Assembly: GCF_041361345.1 (NCBI RefSeq)
Contig: NZ_JBGKAD010000001.1
Span: 124,001 to 188,000, forward strand
DNA from: Halobaculum sp. MBLA0147
GTDB lineage: Archaea > Halobacteriota > Halobacteria > Halobacteriales > Haloferacaceae
DNA: 64,000 bases
Direction of reading: 5' to 3'
The position numbers and the translations under genes were made by a program. The stretch's first letter is position 1; the number at the start of each line of letters is the position of its first letter. A model generated the notes under the pieces. The model made no database searches, was not told where the DNA came from, and saw only the letters and a list, made by a program, of their open reading frames with translations. Below are positions 57,996-64,000 of the stretch, piece by piece.

Positions 57996-59716
57996 CCGAC
58001 GACACGAGCGAGCGGGGAGGACCCGACACGGCGGGCGAGCGAGCGGTGGACGACACGGCGAGTGAGTCGTCCGGCCCGCGGGCAGACGGCGGGAGCGAGA
58101 GAGAGCGCGGATCGTCCTCGTCGCCCCCCCGCGCCGACGGCGGGACGCTCGGCCTCGACGACGAGTCGACACGCTCGTCGCTCGTCGCGAACGACACGAC
58201 GGTGTACGAGCGGGTCGCGGCGAGTCTCGTCGGCCTCAGCATCGTCACGTTCTCGCTGGGTGTGACGACGCTGTTCCGAGTGACCGAGGTCGGCTCGACG
58301 CGGATCCTCGGACTCGGCCTCTACCAGCTGTTCGGGCTCGCGATGGGTGCCGCCGGCACCGGGATCGTCGGGCTCGGCTTCGTCTCCCGTGCCGGGCTGG
58401 CGGACACGGAGCCGGACCCGTACACCGGGCCGCTCCCGATGACGGTAGTGAGTTGCCTCTGGCTGGCGACCGGGAGTGTGCTCGGCAGTTCGCTGCTCGG
58501 ACTCGGGACGCTCGGCGGGGTCGGGTTCGGGCTGGCGACGGCCGTCGCGGCGTTCCTCGTCGGGCTGTGGGCGAGCGAGGACGTCGGGTCCACACTCCCA
58601 GTCGGCTCGCTGGTCGCGGTCGTCGGGCTGGTCCTGTTGGCCGGCGTGATCGACCAGTCGTGGGTGTACGACCCCGAGACGCTGCTCGCGCAGTTCCCGT
58701 CGCAGGCGGTCGTCCCGCTGTTCGCGATGGGCGGCGGGCTGCTCGGCGCCTGGAGCGGTGCGAAGGCCCACGCCGGGTTCGGCACTCGTGGCCGCCAGCA
58801 GGGGTCGTTCCTGTTGATCTCGATGAACGCGGCGGTGATGATCGCCGTGTTGGCCGCGCTGATCGGGTTCGTGGTCCTCCGTGGATTCGCCCCGATGACG
58901 GAGGGGTTCGAGATCGGGCTGACGACCTTCGAGTGGCCGTTCGTCACGAACCCCTCGCAGGGACTCGGGATCCAACGCGGCGTGTTCCCGGCCATCGTCG
59001 GCACCGTCTGGCTGGTGGTCGGCGCGGTGAGTTTCTCCGTCCCGCTGGCGGTCGGCGCGGCGGTGTTCCTCACCGAGTACGCCGAGCAGGGGCCGTTCAC
59101 CCGCGGTGTCGAGGTGGCGACGAACGGTCTCTGGAGCACGCCGAGCGTCGTCTACGGGCTGTTCGGACTCGCCTTCCTCGTGCCGCGGTTCAACGACACG
59201 CGGTCGCTGCTCGCCGGGCAGTTGGTGCTCGGGTTCATGCTGCTGCCGCTGTGTCTCATCACGAGTCGGGAGGCGATCAAGAGCGTCCCCGACGAGTACC
59301 GGGACGCGAGTGCGGCACTCGGCGTGAACCAGTGGCAGACGATCCGCAGCGTCGTCTTGCCCGCCGCGATGCCGGGGATCATCACGGGGATCATCCTCGG
59401 CGTCGGGCGGATCGCGGGGGAGACGGCGCCGATCCTGCTGGTCGCCTCCGGGGCGACGTTCCCCTCCAGCGCGCCGCAGGTGTTGTCCTCGTTCCGGTTC
59501 CAGGCCGCGCCGCCGTTCGTCACCAACCCCGAGTTGTTGGAGGCGGGGTCGGCACTGCCGTACCAGCTGTACGCGATCATCACCGCCGGCGTCGGGGAGA
59601 CGCAGGCGTTCGGCTGGGGGACCGCACTCGTCTTGCTGCTGGTCGTCCTCGGCTTCTACGCGGTCGGTATCGCCTCGCGCGTCTACTTCCGGCGGAAACT
59701 CGACAGAGACCAATAG
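57992..59716 (+). CDS. pstA: Phosphate ABC transporter permease PstA, with long N-terminus
   Basis: A 574-residue permease, much longer than bacterial PstA. An acidic Ser/Gly-rich segment (about 1-70) is followed by an additional block of about six helices (about 75-290) and then the PstA core (about 330-570). The core has the coupling loop ALGVNQWQTIRSVVLPAAMP (about 441-460) and GRIAGETAPILLVASGATF (about 470). The extra helices suggest an inserted domain whose role is unknown. It overlaps pstC by 4 bp (ATGA) and is followed 3 bp later by pstB. Confidence 0.9.
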   Translation: MTDDTSERGGPDTAGERAVDDTASESSGPRADGGSERERGSSSSPPRADGGTLGLDDESTRSSLVANDTTVYERVAASLVGLSIVTFSLGVTTLFRVTEVGSTRILGLGLYQLFGLAMGAAGTGIVGLGFVSRAGLADTEPDPYTGPLPMTVVSCLWLATGSVLGSSLLGLGTLGGVGFGLATAVAAFLVGLWASEDVGSTLPVGSLVAVVGLVLLAGVIDQSWVYDPETLLAQFPSQAVVPLFAMGGGLLGAWSGAKAHAGFGTRGRQQGSFLLISMNAAVMIAVLAALIGFVVLRGFAPMTEGFEIGLTTFEWPFVTNPSQGLGIQRGVFPAIVGTVWLVVGAVSFSVPLAVGAAVFLTEYAEQGPFTRGVEVATNGLWSTPSVVYGLFGLAFLVPRFNDTRSLLAGQLVLGFMLLPLCLITSREAIKSVPDEYRDASAALGVNQWQTIRSVVLPAAMPGIITGIILGVGRIAGETAPILLVASGATFPSSAPQVLSSFRFQAAPPFVTNPELLEAGSALPYQLYAIITAGVGETQAFGWGTALVLLLVVLGFYAVGIASRVYFRRKLDRDQ

Positions 59717-59719
59717 ACC

Positions 59720-60766
59720 ATGACCGACGACACCACCGACGACACGGCGCCGACGCACAGCGAGCCCGCCACGGACGGCGGGACGACGACCGACACGCCG
59801 GAGACGGCGACAGACGGACCCGAGACGGCGACAGACACCGGGTCCACGGAGACGGACGGCGTCACCGAGACGGACAGTCCGGGCGTGAGCACGACGACGG
59901 GCGACCGCGTGACGACACAGGGCGAGAGCCACGAGGAGTCGCGCGCCGAGTGGACGGCCTACGAGTTCGACGGGGAGGCGGCCATCTCGACGACGGACTT
60001 GGACGTGTACTACGGGGACGAGCAGGCGATCCAGAGCGTCTCGATGGACGTGCCCCGGGAGAGTGTCACGGCGCTCGTCGGCCCCTCGGGGTGTGGGAAG
60101 TCGACGTTCCTCCGATCGCTCAACCGGATGAACGATCGGATCAACAGTGCCCGCGTGGAGGGCTCCGTCGAGGTGGACGGCGAGGAGATCTACCAGGACG
60201 GCGTCAACCTCGTCGAACTCCGCAAGCGGGTCGGGATGGTGTTCCAACACCCGAACCCGTTCCCGAAGTCGATCCGGAAGAACATCTCCTACGGACCACG
60301 GAAACACGGCGACATCGACACGGGATTCGTGGCCCGGCTGTTGGGTCGCGACGACTCCGAGAAGGAGGAGGAGCTCGTCGAGCGCTCGCTGCGACAGGCG
60401 GCACTGTACGAGGAGGTGAAAGACCGGTTGGACGACAACGCGCTGGGGATCTCCGGTGGGCAACAACAGCGGCTCTGTATCGCGCGGTGTCTGGCGGTCG
60501 ACCCCGAGGTGATCCTGATGGACGAACCGGCCTCGGCGCTGGACCCCATCGCCACCTCGAAGATCGAGGACCTGATCGAGGAGTTGGCCGAGGACTACAC
60601 GGTCGTCATCGTCACGCACAACATGCAGCAGGCGGCGCGGATCTCCGACCAGACGGCGGTGTTCCTCACCGGCGGGGAGTTGGTCGAGTACGACGAGACG
60701 GAGAAGATCTTCGAGAACCCGGAGAGCCAACGCGTCGAAGACTACATCACCGGGAAGTTCGGGTGA
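59720..60766 (+). CDS. pstB: Phosphate ABC transporter ATPase PstB
   Basis: A 348-residue ATPase. Its first ~75 residues are a low-complexity Thr/Asp/Glu stretch not seen in bacterial PstB. The catalytic part has Walker [21 protein letters not shown] (about 114-133), [12 protein letters not shown] (about 174), the signature [13 protein letters not shown] (about 244), Walker [14 protein letters not shown] (about 264) and H-loop [13 protein letters not shown] (about 294). It closes the pst operon and energises PstC/PstA. Confidence 0.95.
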   Translation: MTDDTTDDTAPTHSEPATDGGTTTDTPETATDGPETATDTGSTETDGVTETDSPGVSTTTGDRVTTQGESHEESRAEWTAYEFDGEAAISTTDLDVYYGDEQAIQSVSMDVPRESVTALVGPSGCGKSTFLRSLNRMNDRINSARVEGSVEVDGEEIYQDGVNLVELRKRVGMVFQHPNPFPKSIRKNISYGPRKHGDIDTGFVARLLGRDDSEKEEELVERSLRQAALYEEVKDRLDDNALGISGGQQQRLCIARCLAVDPEVILMDEPASALDPIATSKIEDLIEELAEDYTVVIVTHNMQQAARISDQTAVFLTGGELVEYDETEKIFENPESQRVEDYITGKFG

Positions 60767-60874
60767 GTGCTCGCGGGCGACCCCGTCGGAGTACCGCCCG
60801 ACCGCCCGACGGCCACGGACCTACCAGACGGACGCCCGGAACGACTTTGCCCGTCGCCCACACCAGAGTCACGT

Positions 60875-61012
60875 ATGGTCACGGAGACGGAACGCGACGA
60901 CATGACCTGGTACCAGTGTGACGAGTGTGGGCTCCTGTTCGACAGCGAGTCCGACGCCACCCAACACGAGGAGAACTGTACCAGCGAAGACGACCCCTCA
61001 TACCTGCAGTAG
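60875..61012 (+). CDS. Small C2H2-like zinc-finger protein (DUF7128-like)
   Basis: A 45-residue protein. After MVTETERDDMTWYQ comes a single finger C-D-E-C-G-L-L-F-D (Cys15, Cys18) then DATQHEENC (His and Cys), a C2HC-type pattern. This matches a conserved haloarchaeal small zinc-finger family starting with a similar ...MTWY segment. No role is known. It lies 108 bp after pstB with the same direction but probably its own promoter. It is short enough to be missed in automatic annotation. Confidence 0.8.
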   Translation: MVTETERDDMTWYQCDECGLLFDSESDATQHEENCTSEDDPSYLQ

Positions 61013-61057
61013 TCGGTTCTGTGTCGTCCGTCGGCTCTCGCCGACCTCGCCCCCGGG

Positions 61058-61600
61058 TCACTCGTCGCCGTCGACGACCGGATCGTCGATCCAGCCGTCG
61101 TCGTCGCCGGTCGCGGCGGCGTTCGCGGCCACGTCCGGGTCCGTCTCCGCCGTCTCGTCGGTGTCTTCCTCGTCGTCGACGACGAACTCGTAGCTCTCCT
61201 CGCTCCACTGGTCTTCGAGGAAGACGAAGACACGGCCACGAGCCACCTCGGGATCGGCCTCGATCTCCGTCCGCTCCCCGGAGAGTCGACGGGCGGTGAC
61301 GCCCGGGAACACGGACTCCGACTCGCCCGCCGAGAGGATCACGCGCCCGACGCCGGAGCCCTCGAGAATCTCGGCGTCCGTCTTCAGGTCGTTGACGTAC
61401 AACAGGACACCCTCCGTCTCGGTCGGGTCCGTGACGAGCACGTGGACTTCCTTCCCGGGGCCGGCAGTGAGACTGCCGGAGACGGTCTCGGGGACGCCGC
61501 GGTACAGCGTCACGCGCCCGTCGAGGTACTCGACGGCGACGCCCTCCTCGCGGAGCTCTACGCCGACGGTCTTCGGCGCCACGTCGCTACGGCGGGTCAT
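61058..61600 (-). CDS. Haloarchaeal DUF5796-like protein
   Basis: A 180-residue soluble protein. A beta-rich domain (SDVAPKTVGVELREEGVAVE, then VTLYRGVPETVSGSLTAGPG and VHVLVTDPTETEGVLLYVND, about residues 4-72) is followed by GRVILSAGESESVFPGVTAR (about 84) and a segment with FVFLEDQW (about 126). The C-terminal ~40 residues are an acidic tail. This order matches a conserved haloarchaeal family of unknown function. It converges with the zinc-finger gene at 60875. Confidence 0.8.
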   Translation of the reverse strand: MTRRSDVAPKTVGVELREEGVAVEYLDGRVTLYRGVPETVSGSLTAGPGKEVHVLVTDPTETEGVLLYVNDLKTDAEILEGSGVGRVILSAGESESVFPGVTARRLSGERTEIEADPEVARGRVFVFLEDQWSEESYEFVVDDEEDTDETAETDPDVAANAAATGDDDGWIDDPVVDGDE

Positions 61601-61687
61601 ACACGTGCTTCCCGCGGAGCCCGCAAAAGCCCCCCGTTCCAGACTGGCAGCGGCACCGACGGGGTTCGAGTACCAGTGGCGACGAGA

Positions 61688-61788
61688 CGCCGCGCGGCGC
61701 TGGCACTGCGACCGACACCGACGGAACACGCCGCGCGGCGCTGGCACTGCGACCGACACCGACGGAACACGCCGCGCGGCGCTGGCAC
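61688..61788. repeat. 41-bp tandem repeat, about 2.5 copies
   Basis: Units with matching landmarks at 61688, 61729 and 61770 contain the palindrome GCCGCGCGGC and the run GACCGACACCGACGG. It lies between the divergent DUF5796-like gene and a lipoprotein gene. The period is not a multiple of three, so it is unlikely to be coding. Confidence 0.87.
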
Positions 61789-61865
61789 GACGGGTGGTGA
61801 AGACGACACGACCACCGGTCGCGACGGCGGAGGCTTTTCAGGGGAGCGTCGTGGACGGTGTGCGT

Positions 61866-63122
61866 ATGGACGCCGATCGCCGCGGGGTGCTGCGGGCCAG
61901 TGCCGCCGTCGCGGCGCTGCTCGGGGGGTGTGCGAGTCAGGCGTCGCGCCGCGACGACCGGACACGGTCGGACCGCCCGACACGGACGGCCACGCCGACG
62001 CCAGCCGAGCGTGCGGCGGGTGAGGCTACGGCGGCCGACGCCGACGCCGCCGACCGCGCCGCCAGCGACACCGCCACCGAGACGGAGACACCCACGCCGA
62101 CGGCGACCGCGACTCCGCGGCCGAACCGACCGCTCGCGACCCGGACCAGCGCGGTCGTCTCGGAGGTGCGGTGGTTCGCACGCGAGTACCCCGACGCGAT
62201 GGAGCGGTACCGCGAGGCACTCGACCGTGGCCAGGAGACTGCACTCGAGTTGGCCGACCAGGCGGAGGTGACACTCGCCGAGGCGGAGGCGTTCGACGAG
62301 GACCTCTCGGCGGTCGCGGACGACGTGGCCGACGCCGTCGCGCCTCACTTCGGGATCCACAACGAGATCGACGACCGGCTCGCGGCGTACGGTGCCCGCG
62401 TGAAGCGGTTTGCCCGACGTGGTGACGAGGACCGCGTCGAGGAGGAACTCCGACTCGCGGCAGAGTACGCCGACGGTGTCGGGTCGGACGTGTTCGTCGA
62501 CGAGTCGCTGTCGCGTGACCCGATCAACAACCGACTCGTCCGCCGCCTCCGGAACGGCTCGTTCCAGCCGGCGCGACCGCTGTTGTACCAGATCGAGTAC
62601 CTCACGAGCGGGTTCCGCGCGTACGCGTTCGTGACGCGACACCCACGGAGTCCGGCGCCGTACGACCTCGACCGGCCGCCTCTGACCGACGGGGAGCGAG
62701 ACGCCGTGTTGCGTGCGTTCGACCCGCTGCGGGTGGATCGTGACCGTCGCGACGAGACGTTGATCGCGATCACACCCGGTCGCGCCACACGCGAGGAGCC
62801 GTTCGGGACCACCGACCCGTCCGTCGGACGCGACCGGACGGTGTACGTCCAGCGGTACGAGTCGCGGGGGGCGGCCAGACGGGCGGCGGCCGTCGCGCTC
62901 GGCCGGGTCGGTATCGACGAGTTCGCGGACGACCCGACCACCGTCGGCGACTCGCAGTGGGACCGAATATACTACCGCGTCGGCGGCGACACCTTCTACG
63001 CGTACCTCACCCGTGCCGGGCCACACCTCCTCGTCACCGGCGGTTCGGAGGTGGCCTGGGAGGAGCGAACCGGGTGGGGGGAGACCCACCGCCGGACGTG
63101 GCTCGCCGGGGACGGCGGGTGA
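61866..63122 (+). CDS. Tat-exported lipoprotein of unknown function
   Basis: A 418-residue surface lipoprotein. Tat-like DRRGVLRAS (4-12) and lipobox LLGGC (Cys22), followed by a Thr/Ala/Pro linker to about 90. The mature domain is helical at first (REYPDAMERYREALDRGQET, about 104-123) and then mixed, with LYQIEYLTSGFRAYAFVTRH (about 239-258) and a C-terminal ERTGWGETHRRTWLAG. No catalytic motif is identified. A duplicated TACG-like pattern is not present. The ATG at 61866 gives the signal peptide at the N-terminus. Confidence 0.72.
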   Translation: MDADRRGVLRASAAVAALLGGCASQASRRDDRTRSDRPTRTATPTPAERAAGEATAADADAADRAASDTATETETPTPTATATPRPNRPLATRTSAVVSEVRWFAREYPDAMERYREALDRGQETALELADQAEVTLAEAEAFDEDLSAVADDVADAVAPHFGIHNEIDDRLAAYGARVKRFARRGDEDRVEEELRLAAEYADGVGSDVFVDESLSRDPINNRLVRRLRNGSFQPARPLLYQIEYLTSGFRAYAFVTRHPRSPAPYDLDRPPLTDGERDAVLRAFDPLRVDRDRRDETLIAITPGRATREEPFGTTDPSVGRDRTVYVQRYESRGAARRAAAVALGRVGIDEFADDPTTVGDSQWDRIYYRVGGDTFYAYLTRAGPHLLVTGGSEVAWEERTGWGETHRRTWLAGDGG

Positions 63123-63171
63123 CGACCCCACGAGGGACTACTTTTATTCTGATCGCCGAGTTACACCTCCT

Positions 63172-63825
63172 GTGGCACGGACTCGGCGGGGGTTGTTGGC
63201 GTTACTCGCGGCCAGCACCGGCTGTCTCGGCTTCGGTGGTGGCAACGAGGTGACACCGGCACCCGTCACGGAGACGCAACCGGCGGACACGCCGACGCGG
63301 ACGCAGACGACGACCGACTCGGCGACGGCGACACGGACGCGGACGCAGACCCGGACGGGGTCGCCGACGCGGACGCAGACGGCGACCGACTCGCCGACGG
63401 CGACACGGACCGAGACGGGGACACCGACCGCGACACCGACACCGACGCCGCGGGCCGCACAGGTACCGCCGGCCGGAACGCTGTCCGTCGAGACGCTGTC
63501 GACGCGTGCCGAGCGGCGTGACGGCGGTGGCGTCGCGCTGGTCGACCTCGCAGTGTCGAACACCAGCGGCGGGTCGTCGGGGTCGGACGGTGGCTCGGTG
63601 ACGTTCACGGAGATCACGCTCCGTGTCGACGTGTTCTACGAGCCGATCGGACTCGACCGCGACCGGGTCGGTGTCGGCTACGTCACCTCGGAGTTCGACC
63701 GGCTCTCGCCGGGGTCGCGAGAACTGCTCACGGCGGAGGTGGAGTTGGACGACGACCTCGACGGGACGGAGTCGGACGGCCTGTTCGACGCCCAACACCA
63801 GGTTCGGAGTGTCGTCTACGAGTGA
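63172..63825 (+). CDS. Small lipoprotein with Thr-rich stalk
   Basis: A 217-residue lipoprotein. GTG start, RRGLLALLAASTGC signal (Cys18), then a ~65-residue Thr/Arg/Pro stalk (TRTQTTTDSATATRTRTQTR), and a compact beta-rich domain (PAGTLSVETLSTRAERRDGG, VTFTEITLRVDVFYEPIGLD, YVTSEFDRLSPGSRELLTAE). The stalk is a probable glycosylated spacer through the S-layer. A TTTTATTC box about 27 bases upstream supports leaderless initiation. The stop codon begins a tandem repeat. Confidence 0.75.
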   Translation: MARTRRGLLALLAASTGCLGFGGGNEVTPAPVTETQPADTPTRTQTTTDSATATRTRTQTRTGSPTRTQTATDSPTATRTETGTPTATPTPTPRAAQVPPAGTLSVETLSTRAERRDGGGVALVDLAVSNTSGGSSGSDGGSVTFTEITLRVDVFYEPIGLDRDRVGVGYVTSEFDRLSPGSRELLTAEVELDDDLDGTESDGLFDAQHQVRSVVYE

Positions 63826-63905
63826 GTGTTCGGAGTGGTGAGTGCTCCGTGTCGCCGACGAGTGAGTGTTGGGAGTGGTGAGTGCTCCGTGTCGCCGACG
63901 AGTGG
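63818..63905. repeat. 40-bp tandem repeat containing the stop codon of the last lipoprotein
   Basis: Two copies of a 40-base unit start at 63818 and 63858, and a partial third at 63898. Copy one starts with the final ACGAGTGA of the gene, so TGA is inside the unit. Copy two repeats the same tail downstream. Confidence 0.85.
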
Positions 63906-63946
63906 GTTCTCGACACGGCGTCTGGCTCGACGGTCACCGAGAGTGT

Positions 63947-64000
63947 CTAGACCGCCCCGACCGCCAGTTTGATTCGCTCGGGGACCGCCGGTGGTGACGT
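63947..64000 (-). CDS. Possible C-terminus of a gene entering from the right edge
   Basis: Read leftward from the right edge the frame gives TSPPAVPERIKLAVGAV and a TAG at 63949-63947. A Val/Pro/Ala-rich end with ERIKLAV is plausible for a haloarchaeal protein, but only 17 codons are visible, so this is tentative and no product can be named. Confidence 0.3.
   Translation of the reverse strand, partial: TSPPAVPERIKLAVGAV

Noticed and set aside
57854-60730. Very long open frame on the minus strand opposite pstA/pstB (similar ones at 48058-50598, 45901-48033, 49617-50951 and 40249-43239).
   Set aside because: High GC content makes antisense frames open. These translate to Arg/His/Pro-rich sequence with no family motifs, while the other strand encodes clear, acidic, recognisable proteins.

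Overview
The window is haloarchaeal chromosome (class Halobacteria). Base composition is very GC-rich, the proteins are strongly acidic, and secreted proteins carry Tat-type twin-arginine signals and lipoboxes. TATA-like boxes sit about 25 bp before many start codons, which implies leaderless transcripts, and the gene families are archaeal: PAN, Mre11-Rad50, MptE, TrmB, dodecin, haloarchaeal zinc-finger proteins. No rRNA, convincing tRNA, CRISPR array or intact insertion sequence was seen.

Layout. 1-5.4 kb: the 3' part of an amino acid permease fused to two Usp domains, a cysteine-synthase-like enzyme, a tiny membrane protein, the proteasome ATPase PAN and a small winged-helix protein. 5.6-11.2 kb: a compact operon of a small acidic protein, Mre11 and Rad50 joined by 4-bp overlaps, then a winged-helix-like gene and a BFN-domain gene. 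11.4-16.6 kb: galactonate dehydratase, dihydropteroate synthase, an MptE-like pterin pyrophosphokinase behind a TATA box and a strong RNA hairpin, a DUF1684 protein and an HpcH/HpaI aldolase. 17-21.2 kb: an ABC-2 exporter whose first permease is fused to a PrsW-like domain. 21.3-23.9 kb: an aspartoacylase-like enzyme and an M42 peptidase.

24-27.3 kb is the most accessory-looking stretch, with AT-richer flanks. It holds a DUF4157 (HELAH) protein with a glycine-zipper tail, resembling effectors of extracellular contractile injection systems; a 314-residue partner of unknown function 2 bp downstream; and a short frameshifted remnant that repeats the DTEVHVQR linker of the DUF4157 protein before an unrelated C-terminal module. 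A gene just upstream, in divergent orientation, has a TATA-driven three-way-junction RNA element before it.

28.6-38.4 kb is a maltodextrin/sugar module: TrmB regulator, dodecin, binding protein with MalF/MalG-type permeases, a divergent MalK-type ATPase, a GH15 glucoamylase and a second TrmB-like regulator. Two near-identical 21-bp elements, one before malK and one before the glucoamylase, suggest a shared operator. 38.5-46 kb: a proline-iminopeptidase-like hydrolase, a chorismate-using amidotransferase pair (TrpE/PabB-like and TrpG), an acidic repeat helix-hairpin-helix protein, shikimate dehydrogenase, PhoU and an acyl-CoA dehydrogenase. 46-49 kb: three paralogous lipoproteins. 49-54 kb: a YchF-type GTPase, a PHP-domain protein, zinc-finger proteins and a methyltransferase. 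54-61 kb: a complete phosphate module, with an AbrB-PhoU regulator divergent from pstS, then pstC, pstA and pstB. 61-64 kb: a DUF5796-like protein and two more lipoproteins.

Short tandem repeats recur at gene boundaries. In four cases (dgoD, the second trmB, the AbrB-PhoU gene, the last lipoprotein) the array contains the gene's own stop codon, so gene tails appear to have been serially duplicated.
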